From positions 1 to 64,000 of the forward strand of contig NZ_JADNRC010000003.1 of NCBI RefSeq assembly GCF_015594725.1: a stretch of DNA of 64,000 bases. Direction: 5' to 3'. The DNA is from Flavobacterium sp. ALJ2. Its GTDB lineage: Bacteria > Bacteroidota > Bacteroidia > Flavobacteriales > Flavobacteriaceae. The position numbers were made by a program, and so were the translations under genes. The notes beneath the pieces are model-generated. The model had not been told where the DNA came from. It was given only the letters and a program-made list of their open reading frames with translations, and searched no databases. Below, one piece after another: positions 1-10,800 of this stretch; positions within the stretch are counted from its first letter, which is position 1, and each line of letters begins with the position of its first letter.

Positions 1-434
1 CTTAATCTTTTATTAACAGGTTGATAACAACGCACTTACACAAGATTATTTCTTTACCCACTACATCCTTAATGGCTCTTTCCATAAATCCACACCGCTC
101 AACCCTTATTTTCGATAAATTCCTAACCAAGGCACCAAAGCACTAAACCATTTTCATTACCAATTACCTAAAACCTCATTGTTTCACACCAAAACACTAA
201 GTCCCGAAACCTCCCTTATCTATTACCATGAAGTCACCATTGCCACCAACCTCAAATCATTCTAACCCTGCACTGACAACTCATAAAATCAAAAGAACCA
301 ACACACTCCATTTACACATTAATACAAATACCATCTCCTATATATACTATCACAAAAAAAACACCACATAACCACTAATAACAAATCTCGAGAAAAATAG
401 ACTCAAAGTCAAAACAAAAGAACTCTAATCTTAT
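1..434. other. non-coding AT/CA-rich stretch
   Basis: No open frame with coding character is visible on either strand. The stretch lies upstream of a decayed transposase and may be eroded insertion-sequence or intergenic DNA. I could not identify terminal repeats. Confidence 0.4.
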
Positions 435-1140
435 TTGAGTTACACATCCAACAAATCTGCAAAAGGTAAAAAAAGAACTATAGTAGCAATGGTTGCAGGA
501 ACTAAAGCAGAAACAGTTATTGCAATTATTGAAAAAATCCCTCTGAAAGAACGAAATCTAGTAAAAGAAATCACTTTTGATATGGCCAGTAATATGGGAT
601 TGATTGCAAAGAAATGTTTTCCTAATACAACTCGTATCACAAACCGCTTTCATGTTCAAAAGCTAGCGTCAGAAGCACTACAAGAAATCAGAATCAAATA
701 CCGTTGGTAAGTCATAGATTTAGAAAACGAAACCATAGATAATACTTAAAAAAAAAAGTGAATTTTGAACCTAAAATACTTTCAAATGGAGATACCCTTA
801 AGCAATTACTAGCCAGGAGCAGGTACTCCTAATACAAAAATCAAAGCTGACTCTTAATTAATCTAATCCAAGAGTTCCGAAGCATCTTCGAGAATACAAA
901 AGATAAAATCATTGGTTTTGCAAAATTAGCCAAATGGCACGAAAAAGTAAATCAATCTGGATTTAAATCTTTTAGCACAATCTCACGTACAATTATCAAT
1001 CATTATCAAACCATATTAAACTATTTTGATAATAGATTCTGCCGAATCATTCAATGCTAAAATAAAAACGTTTAGATCTAAATTTAGAGGAGTAAAAAAT
1101 ATAAAATTTTTCCTTTTTAGGTTAACTACTATTTATTCTT
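435..1140 (+). pseudogene. ISL3-family transposase remnant
   Basis: The first open part (435-710) encodes a DDE-transposase fragment with the stretch DMASNM followed by FPNTTRITNRFHVQKL and EIRIKYRW. This is typical of the catalytic core of ISL3-type (IS204/IS1001/IS1165) transposases. After a stop at 708-710 the homology can be followed through 940-1140. There two reading frames must be joined near 1030 to give DSAESFNAKIK and FRGVKNIKFFLFR, a characteristic C-terminal end of the family. The start is not a real start; the 5' part is missing or unrecognisable. The element is therefore dead through a 5' truncation and at least one frameshift. Family assignment is from remembered motifs. Confidence 0.7.
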
Positions 1141-1251
1141 AAATTTTATCGCTCCACAAGTTTTCGTTTTAATCTCTCTTTTTGCTTAATCCCCAACTTT
1201 TGCGTTTGATCCCTTTTACGCATGATCCAATTTTTTACAAAAGTTTATTCC

Positions 1252-1285
1252 ACAAAAAAAGCCTCGAATAAATTCGAGGCTTTTG
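1252..1285 (-). terminator. terminator after tRNA-His
   Basis: An 8-bp hairpin (CCTCGAAT/ATTCGAGG) is followed on the minus strand by a run of T. It lies directly downstream of the minus-strand tRNA-His. Confidence 0.75.
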
Positions 1286-1293
1286 CTTTTTTG

Positions 1294-1368
1294 GGTGGAT
1301 GACCGGGTTCGAACCGGCGACCCTCGGTACCACAAACCGATGCTCTAACCAGCTGAGCTACAACCACC
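1294..1368 (-). tRNA. tRNA-His (GTG)
   Basis: On the minus strand the sequence folds as a complete tRNA. The D-arm reads GCTCAGCTGGTTAGAGC, the anticodon loop is TTGTGGT on a 5-bp stem, and the T-arm contains GGTTCGAACC. Anticodon GTG reads histidine. The extra 5' G pairing with C73, the identity element of tRNA-His, can be placed at 1368/1294. One T-T mismatch is seen in the acceptor stem. CCA is not encoded. Confidence 0.9.
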
Positions 1369-1384
1369 ATTTGCTTAGCGGTGG

Positions 1385-1415
1385 CAAAGATACAACTAAA
1401 GTTTACTTCTGCAAA
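1385..1415 (-). promoter_or_regulatory. promoter of tRNA-His
   Basis: Read on the minus strand this is TTTG, 19 nt, TATCTTTG, a match to the Bacteroidota sigma-ABfr consensus (TTTG...TAnnTTTG). It is placed 17 nt upstream of the mature tRNA 5' end. Confidence 0.7.
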
Positions 1416-1442
1416 TAAAAAAACGAAAAAATTTCATCTTTT

Positions 1443-2159
1443 TTACAACAAATCTCCTAAACTATTGACAACCAAATATCTTTCAACAGTAAAGCCTTCA
1501 GCAAAATCTACCCCAACTAACCTCCCTAAGTCTTGCGCACGATAATTTAAGCTTTCAAGAAAGTTTTTACTCGTTATCGGAGTAGCTGGTTCTTTAGAAT
1601 TGGCATCATAAAACTGCGATCCATATGCTAAAATCGATTCTACTTTCTTTTCAGTAAAGCCCGTGATGTCTACAACAAAGTCTGGCTCTATATTTTTCCA
1701 CTGAATATAATGATATACAACCTTAGGACGCCATGCAGTTTGTTGCTCGCCGTTAAGAGTAGTTTCTATCTTCATTAAACCAGACAAAAAACAAGCATCA
1801 GAAACCAACTTACTCCCTTTTCCATGATCAATATGGCGATCATCGATAGCATTACACAATACAATCTCAGGTTTGTACTTACGGATCATTTTTATGACTT
1901 CTAATTGATGTGTTTCGTCATTTACAAAAAAACCATCACGCATTGCTAAATTCTCACGTACAGAAACTCCTAATATATTTGCCGCAACTGCAGCTTCCTG
2001 ATCTCTTAATTCGGCAGAACCACGTGTTCCTAATTCCCCACGAGTCAAATCGACAATACCTACTTTTTTCCCTAAAGAAATCTCTTTTAAAATTGTTCCG
2101 GCACAACCTAATTCTACATCATCTGGATGTGCGCCAAAAGCTAATATATCTAATTTCAT
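1443..2159 (-). CDS. bshB1: bacillithiol biosynthesis deacetylase BshB1
   Basis: This 238-residue protein belongs to the PIG-L/LmbE zinc-dependent deacetylase family. The metal-binding signature AHPDDVE is at residues 10-16, with the downstream H-x-D-H motif DRHIDHG. Length and the sequence around RGELGTRGS match BshB1, which removes the acetyl group from N-acetylglucosaminyl-malate in bacillithiol synthesis, in the cytoplasm. It is the last gene of a minus-strand cluster, 67 nt after the isochorismate synthase stop. No functional link with its neighbours is evident, so the grouping may only be positional. The start follows an AT-rich leader without a Shine-Dalgarno sequence, usual in this phylum. 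Confidence 0.88.
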   Translation of the reverse strand: MKLDILAFGAHPDDVELGCAGTILKEISLGKKVGIVDLTRGELGTRGSAELRDQEAAVAANILGVSVRENLAMRDGFFVNDETHQLEVIKMIRKYKPEIVLCNAIDDRHIDHGKGSKLVSDACFLSGLMKIETTLNGEQQTAWRPKVVYHYIQWKNIEPDFVVDITGFTEKKVESILAYGSQFYDANSKEPATPITSKNFLESLNYRAQDLGRLVGVDFAEGFTVERYLVVNSLGDLL

Positions 2160-2226
2160 ATTTTTATTTAAAATTTAATTTGAGTTTTAGTTTTGAGTCC
2201 TAACTAATTCTACAGCCCTATTCTCT

Positions 2227-3294
2227 TTATTCTATATTCAAAACCCTCTTCATGGTCATTGATTTATTCACACTTTCCTCCCACTCTTTTTCGGGAATAC
2301 TTTCTTTTGTAATTCCGCATCCCATATACAAAATCGCTTCAGAACAGCGTATTTGCATACTTCGTAAATTTACAAATAAATCAGAGCTTATCGAGTCTGA
2401 TGCGAAACTGCTATTTAGTTCACCCAGAAAACCAGTATAAAAAGTTCTATTGTAATTTTCGTTTTCCAGAATAAATGCTCTGGATTTCTTTTTCGGATAA
2501 CCACAAACTGCTGGTGTTGGATGCAATAAATCGATTACCTCATCTAAACTAGAATCGGTATTTAACGCCCCCGAAATATCAGTTTTTATATGCCAGATAC
2601 TTCCTGCATTAGCACTATAGGGAGCTGTAACTTCTACTGATGAAGCAACGTCCTGCAATCTTTTTACGATAAAATCAGTAACATATTGCTGCTCGTCTTT
2701 TTCTTTTTGATGCCAAACAACTTCTGAAGCCAAAGTAGCCTTTTGAGTTCCTGCCAAAGCAGTAGTTTCAAAAATATTTCCATTTGCTTTAAGCAATTGC
2801 TCAGGCGTTGCTCCCATCCAGAAACCAACTTCGGGATGATAAAAACAATACACTAATGTTGTTGGGTATAAATTTGCCAGATTTTGAAAAGTTTCGACAA
2901 AATCAAAATCGTTTAAAGGAACAATTTCACTACGAGATAAAACTACTTTCTTGAACTCATCATTCACAATCGCTTTAACACCATTAGCAACTAATGTTTC
3001 AAATTGTTTTTTAGCTTCAGTATCAAAACCAGAATCAGCAATATCTAATAAGCTTACAGATTTATGCTCTAATTTACTAGTGCAAATTTCAGATTCATTT
3101 TCAGGAATAAGAACAAGTTGTTTTTTATCAAAAGAAGCAAATACAAACCCCTTTTCTTTATAATCCACAACCTTATACAACGCATTATTTTGTTGCAATA
3201 AAGCAATGATAGTATCCGATTTCGGCTTTTTATAAAGTACAAAAGGCAACTGTTGCTCTTTGTGTTTCTTAATTTTAGAAAAAAAATCATTCAT
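2227..3294 (-). CDS. menF: isochorismate synthase (MenF/EntC type)
   Basis: This 355-residue protein has the chorismate-binding enzyme fold of isochorismate and anthranilate synthases. It shows the family stretches GATPEQLLK and TTALAGT, then HPTPAVCGYPK, and near the C-terminus the metal and substrate motif YMGCGI with ESIPEKEWEE. It converts chorismate to isochorismate, the first step of menaquinone synthesis in Bacteroidota. It is short relative to E. coli MenF (about 430), as is common in Flavobacteria where the N-terminal part is reduced. It starts 10 nt after the stop of a PaaI-type thioesterase gene, so the two are almost certainly co-transcribed. Confidence 0.85.
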   Translation of the reverse strand: MNDFFSKIKKHKEQQLPFVLYKKPKSDTIIALLQQNNALYKVVDYKEKGFVFASFDKKQLVLIPENESEICTSKLEHKSVSLLDIADSGFDTEAKKQFETLVANGVKAIVNDEFKKVVLSRSEIVPLNDFDFVETFQNLANLYPTTLVYCFYHPEVGFWMGATPEQLLKANGNIFETTALAGTQKATLASEVVWHQKEKDEQQYVTDFIVKRLQDVASSVEVTAPYSANAGSIWHIKTDISGALNTDSSLDEVIDLLHPTPAVCGYPKKKSRAFILENENYNRTFYTGFLGELNSSFASDSISSDLFVNLRSMQIRCSEAILYMGCGITKESIPEKEWEESVNKSMTMKRVLNIE

Positions 3295-3304
3295 AATTTC
3301 CAGA

Positions 3305-3733
3305 TTACTTTTTTTGTTTATCCAAAACCATATTTGTTAATTTACACAACGAAACTAAATTACCTTCTTCATCTGTAATTTTAATTTCCCATAAATGTAA
3401 ACTCCTCCCTTTATGGATAATTCGTGCTGTGCCGTAAACAAAACCTTCACGGATGCTCTTTAAATGATTAGCCGAAATTTCGATCCCACGTACTTCTTGT
3501 AATTCAGGATTTATATAAAAAAATGACGCCGCACTACCTACACTTTCAGCAAGTGCTACAGATGCACCTCCGTGTAATAAACCCATTGGCTGATGAACTG
3601 CTGGATTTACTGGCATTCTGGCAACTAAAAAATCTACTCCAGCATCTATATATTCAATTTTCAGGGTTTGCATCAAGGTGTTTTGCGAAAACTGATTGCA
3701 ATGTTCTAATATTTGTTCTTTACTAAAATTCAT
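3305..3733 (-). CDS. PaaI/MenI-type hotdog thioesterase
   Basis: This 142-residue protein of the hotdog fold carries the family signature LLHGGASVALAESVGSAAS around residues 53-71. The glycine pair and following acidic residue are typical of PaaI/YbgC-like thioesterases. The C-terminal half (GTARIIHKGRSLHLWEIKI) completes the hotdog. It lies directly upstream of the isochorismate synthase gene. The substrate is probably 1,4-dihydroxy-2-naphthoyl-CoA, hydrolysed late in menaquinone synthesis. That assignment is inferred from context; the sequence alone shows only an acyl-CoA thioesterase. Confidence 0.8.
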   Translation of the reverse strand: MNFSKEQILEHCNQFSQNTLMQTLKIEYIDAGVDFLVARMPVNPAVHQPMGLLHGGASVALAESVGSAASFFYINPELQEVRGIEISANHLKSIREGFVYGTARIIHKGRSLHLWEIKITDEEGNLVSLCKLTNMVLDKQKK

Positions 3734-3858
3734 TTGTTTGACTTTAAAATGTAAAATTAAATAAAAGATAAGTCACAAAACAGCAAATACAATTCTAAAT
3801 TAAAAATCAAATGTTAATCGAATTACTTTTTTGCTATTTTTACATAAATTCTATTCAA

Positions 3859-5361
3859 ATGCGTACTTTTTTTTTACTATTTACTATTGGAATCCTTTTA
3901 GCAACAAGTTCCTGTAGAAGTGATTTTGAAACCGTTGCCAGTACTGGAGATTTAGTTTTCTCAAAAGACACCATTTATCTAGATACAGTTTTTTCTAATA
4001 TTGGTTCGAGTACCTATCAATTAAAAGTCTACAATCAAAGTAAAAAAGACATTACAATTCCAACAATCAAACTAGGTAAAGGATTAAGCTCAAAATACAG
4101 AATGACAGTTGACGGAATGCATGGTACTGAAGGAAAAATCTTTAGCGACATCACACTTTTGGCTAAAGACAGCATGTATGTTTTTATAGAAACAACTGCT
4201 GCAATTGCCGATGCAAACCCAACCGATTTTTTATACACCGACCAAATTCAATTTGATAGTGGTGCAAATCTTCAAAATGTAGAATTAGTAACACTAATTA
4301 AAGATGCGACTTTTTTATATCCAAAAAAATCCTCTGATGGAACTACAGAAACATTACCAATCAATGGTAAAGAAGTAGAAGGTTTTTACTTGGAGGATTC
4401 TGAATTACAATTTACAAGCCAAAAAGCATATGTGATATATGGCTATGCTGCTGTTCCTGAAGGAAAAACCGTAACGTTTGATGCTGGCTCAAGGGTTTAT
4501 TTTCATTCAAATTCAGGACTTTTGGTTAGCAAAAACGCAAGTCTTAATGTAAATGGCGCACTATCTTCTACAGAAAAACTTGAAAAAGAAGTTGTTTTCG
4601 AAGGAGATCGCCTAGAACCTTTATATTCGGATATCCCTGGACAATGGGGAACTATATGGCTTGCCAATGGTAGCACAAATAACATTATAAATCATTTAAC
4701 CATTAAAAATGCAACTACAGGATTGTTTATAGAAAATAGTGATCAAACGACTGTAAGCATTAAAAACACACAAATTTACAACTCAGTAAATCATGGTATT
4801 TTAGCCGAAAACGGAAAAATAAAAGGTGAAAACATTGTAATAAACCGTGCAGGATTATCGAGTTTAGCCTGTTTATATGGTGGAAATTATGAATTTACAC
4901 ATTGTACATTTAACAACAATTGGCAAAGTTCTCAGCAAAGTGCAGTTTCTCTAAGTAATACTCTCGCGGGTGCAACTCCAGAATCTAAAGATTTAGTAAA
5001 AGCAACTTTCAATAACTGCATCATTTACGGCTCAAATACTAACGAATTGTCATTAGACAAAAAAAACACTTCGGCTTTTGTATACCAATTTAACAATTCA
5101 TTAATCAAGTATAGCAGTACAAGTACAAATCCAGATTATCAGTTTGATAAAGACCCCCTGCATTATAATGGGATTATACTAAATCAAGATCCAAAATTTT
5201 ATAAAGTTTCTCAAAATAAATTTAATATTGATACCAGTTCTGGCGCTTTCGCAAAAGGAAACCAGACCTATAACATTTCGCTAGATATCATAGGGAATAC
5301 TAGAACTTCTCCACCCGATTTAGGAGCTTATCAAAGTATGCCCTTTCCAAAATCAAAATAA
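3859..5361 (+). CDS. right-handed beta-helix lipoprotein
   Basis: The open frame begins at 3811. The preferred start is 3859 because it is followed directly by a lipoprotein signal peptide ending in the lipobox ATSSC, with Cys at residue 19. The mature part begins with a beta-rich region (about 30-180) and continues with short N/G/T-rich beta strands from about 240 to 420, the pattern of a right-handed parallel beta helix. The C-terminal piece ends with DLGAYQSMP, resembling the choice-of-anchor or NosD-type ends seen in Flavobacterium surface proteins. It is predicted to sit in the outer membrane facing outward or into the periplasm. Substrate and role are not known. It stands alone, divergent from the menaquinone genes. 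Confidence 0.7.
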   Translation: MRTFFLLFTIGILLATSSCRSDFETVASTGDLVFSKDTIYLDTVFSNIGSSTYQLKVYNQSKKDITIPTIKLGKGLSSKYRMTVDGMHGTEGKIFSDITLLAKDSMYVFIETTAAIADANPTDFLYTDQIQFDSGANLQNVELVTLIKDATFLYPKKSSDGTTETLPINGKEVEGFYLEDSELQFTSQKAYVIYGYAAVPEGKTVTFDAGSRVYFHSNSGLLVSKNASLNVNGALSSTEKLEKEVVFEGDRLEPLYSDIPGQWGTIWLANGSTNNIINHLTIKNATTGLFIENSDQTTVSIKNTQIYNSVNHGILAENGKIKGENIVINRAGLSSLACLYGGNYEFTHCTFNNNWQSSQQSAVSLSNTLAGATPESKDLVKATFNNCIIYGSNTNELSLDKKNTSAFVYQFNNSLIKYSSTSTNPDYQFDKDPLHYNGIILNQDPKFYKVSQNKFNIDTSSGAFAKGNQTYNISLDIIGNTRTSPPDLGAYQSMPFPKSK

Positions 5362-5667
5362 AATCGAAACAGTTATTTATCTTTATTAAAAAGACTTGGC
5401 ATCTCTGCGACTTAGTGAGAAATAAATTGAACTTGTAAAACCTACCTTTTTTATAATGCCCTCAAAGACGCTAAGGCGCAAAGCTATCTTCAAATTAAAT
5501 CTTCATAATAATTGCGAGTAAGAAAATACCTCAATAAATTAAACATCTCTTAACACAAAACATTCCTAAAAGATGTAGATTTGTTCAAATATAAAACTAA
5601 CCAATTTAAAATCAATTTTTTAAAATATTTTTATAATTTCTATTTTTTTAACTCAACCTAATTAATT
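5362..5667. repeat. intergenic stretch with 'ctttgcg'-type dispersed repeat
   Basis: No gene is seen. The stretch contains words such as CATCTCTGCGACTTAGTGAG and CAAAGACGCTAAGGCGCAA. Similar words recur in other gaps of this window (about 7.6, 35.0, 58.55 and 60.1 kb). It looks like a dispersed intergenic repeat family. The last 100 bases are the AT-rich leader of the next gene. Confidence 0.5.
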
Positions 5668-7518
5668 ATGAAGAAAATCTACTCTTCCATTTCATTACTG
5701 CTTTTTAGTTTTGCTGCTTTTGCTCAAATTCCTTCAGGGTATTACAACACTGCAACCGGAACAGGTTATACCCTAAAAACTCAATTATACAACATTATCA
5801 AAGGACATACCGATAATGGATATGCTGGCTTATACACTACATATCAAACATCTGATATAGATAATTTTTATGAAAATGACGGAAGTGTATTAGACATGTA
5901 TTCTGAAAATCCATCAGGAACAGATCCTTATAACTATAGTATAGCAACTACACAAAGATGTGGTAATTATTCATCAGAAGGAGATTGTTACAACAGAGAA
6001 CATATAATACCACAATCAATATTTAGTAAAAAAGCTCCAATGGTTTCTGATGCTCATTTCATTGTACCAACAGATGGAAAAGTAAACGGAATGCGATCTA
6101 ATTATCCGCACGGCGTTGTAAACACACCTACATATATTTCTAAAAACGGGGGGGAACTTGGAGCTAATTCTACATCAGGATATTCAGGAACTGTTTTTGA
6201 ACCAATTAATGAATTTAAAGGAGATATTGCCCGAATGTATTTTTATTTTGCAACACGTTATGAAAATACTGTTGCTGGTTATAGTTATCCGATGTTTGAT
6301 GGCTCAGGCGACAAAGTATTCACAGCTGCATTCTTAACTATTCTCTTAACATGGAATGCACAAGACCCTGTAAGTCCAAGAGAAATTGCAAGAAACAATG
6401 CTATTTATGCACGTCAAAATAATCGAAATCCATATATCGATCATCCAGAATATGTAAACCAAATTTGGAGCCCATCTAGCGATACACAAGCACCAACTGC
6501 TCCAACAAGTTTAGCAAGTACCTCAAAAACTGCCAACACTATTTCATTAAGCTGGTCTGCATCTACAGACAATGTAGGAGTTACTGGTTATAATGTATAT
6601 GCTAATGGCGTTTTAAAAACTACAGTAACTGGATTAAGCGGAACAATTACTGGCTTAACTGCATCTACAAATTACAATATTACTGTGACTGCAAAAGATG
6701 CTGCAGGAAACAATTCGGCCACAAGTAATACCCTTACAGTAACAACAGATGCTGGTGGCGTAACTGACCCAGGAACAGCAACCGATTTATTATTTTCTGA
6801 ATATATAGAAGGTTCTGGAAATAACAAAGCACTAGAAATTCTGAATGCAACAGGTAGTCCAGTTAACTTGTCTGGATACACTATAAAAAGACAAACAAAC
6901 GGAGCTGGAGCATGGAGTACGGGGCTTGCCTTGAGCGGAACTTTAAATAGCGGAACTAAATTTACTATTGTAAATAATTTGATTGCTTCTACCTGTTATC
7001 CTAAAGCCTCAGCTAATATTTCGACAACAGCTCCAGAACTTACTTTTAATGGAAATGATCCTATGGGATTATTTAAAAACGGAGTTCTTATTGACATCAT
7101 CGGAACTTTTAATGGCGGAGCAGCTGACTTTGCTGCGAATGTAACTTTAAGAAGAAAATCATCTGTAACTTCTCCAAGTACAACATTTAATTTAAGCTCA
7201 CAATGGGATTCATTTGCTGTAGACTCTTGCGAAAATTTAGGAAATCGTACACTAAAAGTAACTGACCCAGAATTAGTTTCTGATTCTGACGAGATTCTTT
7301 TATATCCAAATCCTTCAGATGGTAACTTTTTTATTAATTTCGATAATTCAAATACTCCTTATACAATTGAAATAATTTCGATATCTGGACAAAAAGTATT
7401 CGAAAAAACAAACACAACCCTTGAAAACATAGCTGTAAGTAATCTACCTAAAGGATTACATATCGTTAAAGTTATAAAAGAGAAAAAAACCTTTATTAAA
7501 AAAATACTAATCAACTAA
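5668..7518 (+). CDS. secreted endonuclease I with FN3, LTD and T9SS sorting domains
   Basis: The 616-residue protein begins with a Sec signal peptide ending FAAFAQ. The nuclease domain (about 21-265) is of the EndA/endonuclease I family and has the active-site stretch NREHIIPQS at about 109-117, with the catalytic His. It continues with a fibronectin type III domain (about 275-360; LSWSASTDNVGVTGYNVY) and a lamin-tail-like domain (about 372-500; LFSEYIEGSGNNKALEI). The C-terminal end (about 545-616) has the type A type IX secretion sorting pattern, including YPNPSDGNFFIN and a final KKILIN. It should degrade extracellular DNA after export by T9SS. It is monocistronic and followed by a strong terminator. 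Confidence 0.9.
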   Translation: MKKIYSSISLLLFSFAAFAQIPSGYYNTATGTGYTLKTQLYNIIKGHTDNGYAGLYTTYQTSDIDNFYENDGSVLDMYSENPSGTDPYNYSIATTQRCGNYSSEGDCYNREHIIPQSIFSKKAPMVSDAHFIVPTDGKVNGMRSNYPHGVVNTPTYISKNGGELGANSTSGYSGTVFEPINEFKGDIARMYFYFATRYENTVAGYSYPMFDGSGDKVFTAAFLTILLTWNAQDPVSPREIARNNAIYARQNNRNPYIDHPEYVNQIWSPSSDTQAPTAPTSLASTSKTANTISLSWSASTDNVGVTGYNVYANGVLKTTVTGLSGTITGLTASTNYNITVTAKDAAGNNSATSNTLTVTTDAGGVTDPGTATDLLFSEYIEGSGNNKALEILNATGSPVNLSGYTIKRQTNGAGAWSTGLALSGTLNSGTKFTIVNNLIASTCYPKASANISTTAPELTFNGNDPMGLFKNGVLIDIIGTFNGGAADFAANVTLRRKSSVTSPSTTFNLSSQWDSFAVDSCENLGNRTLKVTDPELVSDSDEILLYPNPSDGNFFINFDNSNTPYTIEIISISGQKVFEKTNTTLENIAVSNLPKGLHIVKVIKEKKTFIKKILIN

Positions 7519-7544
7519 GTACAAATCAGATATCTAAAAATTTA

Positions 7545-7570
7545 AAAGCGGCAATTTGTCGCTTTTTTTT
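7545..7570 (+). terminator. terminator of endonuclease gene
   Basis: Hairpin AAAGCGGC/GTCGCTTT (one G-T pair) is followed by eight T, 27 nt after the stop codon. Confidence 0.8.
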
Positions 7571-7741
7571 GTTTAACAATAAATTAAATAGCCATATCTT
7601 TCTCGCAGATTTACAGTACACTAACCAATGCGATAAGATCTGCTCAACCTGCAAAATCTGCGAGAAACAAAATGTTTGCTAATTTTCGTCCTGTGACAAG
7701 AAAAAATCATTGTATTATTTTTAAAAGAGTTGGTTTTCAAA

Positions 7742-7773
7742 TTTGCGCTTACTATTTATTTACACTAAATTTG
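7742..7773 (+). promoter_or_regulatory. purL promoter
   Basis: TTTG at 7742-7745, a 20-nt spacer and TAAATTTG at 7766-7773 give a full Bacteroidota promoter match. Transcription should start near 7780. This excludes translation from the upstream frame opening at 7743 and supports the ATG at 7803. Confidence 0.75.
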
Positions 7774-7802
7774 CGACTAAATACAACAAACCACACAACA
7801 CA

Positions 7803-10800
7803 ATGATTCATTTCTTTGAAAACCAAAGCAAAACTGTTTTTGCAGTACAAACGCAAAACGAAATTTCGGCTCAAGATATTTCAAAATTAAACTGGCTTTT
7901 TGCCAACTCCAATAAAATAGAAAAATCCGTACTAACGGATTTTTTTGTTGGACCTCGTGCCACTATGATTACCCCTTGGAGTACCAATGCTGTGGAAATC
8001 ACTCAGAATATGGGTATTCCTGGCATAATCAGAATTGAAGAATTTCATCCAGCAACTGCTGATTTTTCAGATTTTGACCCGATGCTTTCGCAAAAATATA
8101 CTGAACTGAATCAAGAAATCTTCACTATCAACGTACAACCAGAAGTAATTTTGGATATCGCTGATATTGCTGCTTACAACAAAACTGAAGGTTTAGCTTT
8201 AAGCCAAGAAGAAGTAGATTATCTAGACAACCTAGCTATTAAACTAGGACGTAAACTAACTGACTCTGAAATTTTCGCTTTCTCTCAAGCAAATTCAGAA
8301 CACTGTCGTCATAAAATTTTCAACGGAACTTTTGTAATTGATGGCGAGGAAAAAGAAACGTCTTTATTCAAATTAATCAAAAAAACATCTCAGGAAAACC
8401 CTAACGATATTGTTTCGGCTTACAAAGATAACGTGGCTTTTGTAAAAGGACCACGCGTACAGCAGTTTGCTCCAAAAACAGCAGACAAACCAGACTTTTA
8501 TGAAATAAAAGAATTTGATTCGGTTATTTCATTAAAGGCCGAAACACACAATTTCCCAACAACTGTTGAACCTTTTAATGGTGCTGCAACTGGATCAGGA
8601 GGAGAGATTCGTGACCGTCTTGCAGGAGGACAAGGTTCATTGCCACTTGCAGGAACAGCCGTTTACATGACTTCATACTCTCGTTTAGCAAAAGACCGTG
8701 AATGGGAAAATGCTGTTGACGAAAGAAAATGGTTATACCAAACTCCAATGGATATCTTGATAAAAGCTTCAAATGGAGCTTCTGATTTTGGTAACAAATT
8801 TGGTCAGCCACTTATTACAGGTTCAGTTTTAACATTCGAACATGAAGAAAACGACCGCAAAATTGGTTACGATAAAGTAATCATGCAAGCTGGAGGAATC
8901 GGTTACGGAAAATTAGATCAAGCCATTAAAAAGAAACCACAAGAAGGAGATAAAATCGTTATTCTTGGTGGAGAAAATTATAGAATCGGAATGGGTGGAG
9001 CTGCGGTTTCATCTGCAGATACAGGAGCTTTTGGTTCAGGAATTGAATTAAATGCAATCCAACGTTCTAACCCAGAAATGCAAAAACGCGCTGCCAATGC
9101 CATTCGTGGTTTGGTAGAAAGCGATAACAACCCAATTGTATCTATCCATGATCACGGAGCTGGAGGACACCTAAACTGTCTTTCTGAACTAGTAGAAGAA
9201 ACTGGTGGATTAATTGATTTAGACAAATTACCTGTTGGAGATCCAACTCTTTCTGCAAAAGAAATTATCGGAAACGAATCTCAAGAAAGAATGGGATTAG
9301 TAATTGGTCAAAAAGATATTGATACGTTACAAAGAATCGCCGACAGAGAGCGTTCGCCAATGTATCAAGTTGGAGATGTAACGGGAGATCACCGTTTTAC
9401 TTTTGAGTCTAAATCGACTGGTGCCAAACCTATGGATTATGCACTTGAAGATTTCTTTGGAAGTTCTCCTAAAACCATAATGAACGATAAAACTATCGAT
9501 AGAAAATATGCTGCTGTTTCGTATTCAGCAAATGACTTCGAAAGTTATTTACAAGATGTTTTGCGCCTGGAAGCTGTTGCATCTAAAGATTGGTTAACTA
9601 ATAAAGTTGACCGTTGCGTAGGTGGAAAAGTTGCTAAACAACAAAATACAGGACCTTTACAATTACCATTGAATAATTGTGGTGTAATGGCTTTGGATTA
9701 TTTAGGTAAAGAAGGAATTGCAACATCTATCGGACACGCTCCTATTGCTGCTTTGATTGATCCTGTTGCAGGAAGCAGAAATGCAATTGCCGAATCATTA
9801 TCAAATATTGTTTGGGCTCCAATTAAAGACGGATTAAAAGGGATTTCATTATCAGCAAACTGGATGTGGGCTTGTAAAAACGAAGGCGAAGATGCTCGTT
9901 TATATGCTGCTGTAGAAGGCTGTTCAGAGTTTGCAATCGAATTAGGAATCAACATTCCAACAGGAAAAGATTCTCTTTCGATGAAACAAAAATACCCAAA
10001 TGATGAAGTAATTGCACCGGGAACGGTTATTATTTCAGCAGGTGGAAATTGTACAGACATTAAAAAAGTAGTTGAACCTGTTTTACAGAAAAACGGAGAT
10101 TCTATTTATTATATCAATTTATCTCAAGATGCGTACAAATTAGGCGGTTCTTCTTTTGCACAAATCAGAAATACTATCGGAAACGAAACTTCGACTATAA
10201 AAGACGCTTCGTTCTTTAAAAATGCATTTAATACCATTCAGGAATTAATTGGTGACAATCAAATTCTTGCTGGACACGACATCGGAAGTGGTGGTTTAAT
10301 CACAACTTTATTAGAATTGTGTTTTGCAGATGTAAATCTTGGAGCTAAAATTGATTTCTCAGCTTTCGCTGAAAAAGACTTATTGAAAGTCCTTTTTGCA
10401 GAAAATATCGGAATTGTTTTTCAGGCAAAATCAGATTCAGCTGTTGAAGCTAAATTAAATGCTAATAATATTGAATTCTTCAAGATTGGTTCTGTAACTA
10501 CTACCGAAACTTTAGAAGTTGGAAATTGGTCTTTAAACATTCCGAAATACAGAGATATCTGGTTTGAAACTTCTTATTTATTAGATCAAAAACAATCTAA
10601 AAACGGAAGAGCACAAGCCCGTTTTGAGAATTACAAAAATCAAGTTTTAAACTATACTTTCCCAGCACATTTTACAGGAAAAAAACCTGTAATTGATGCT
10701 TCTAAACCAAAACCTAAAGCTGCTATTATTCGTGAAAAAGGAAGTAATTCTGAGCGCGAAATGGCAAATGCAATGTACTTAGCTGGATTTGATGTAAAAG

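Noticed and set aside
440..640. Minus-strand frame opposite the transposase remnant
   Set aside because: Shadow of the transposase reading frame.
3811..3858. 16-codon N-terminal extension of the beta-helix lipoprotein
   Set aside because: It would bury the lipoprotein signal peptide; the ATG at 3859 fits better.
7743..7802. 20-codon N-terminal extension of PurL
   Set aside because: The promoter -7 box lies inside it and PurL normally starts near MIHFF.
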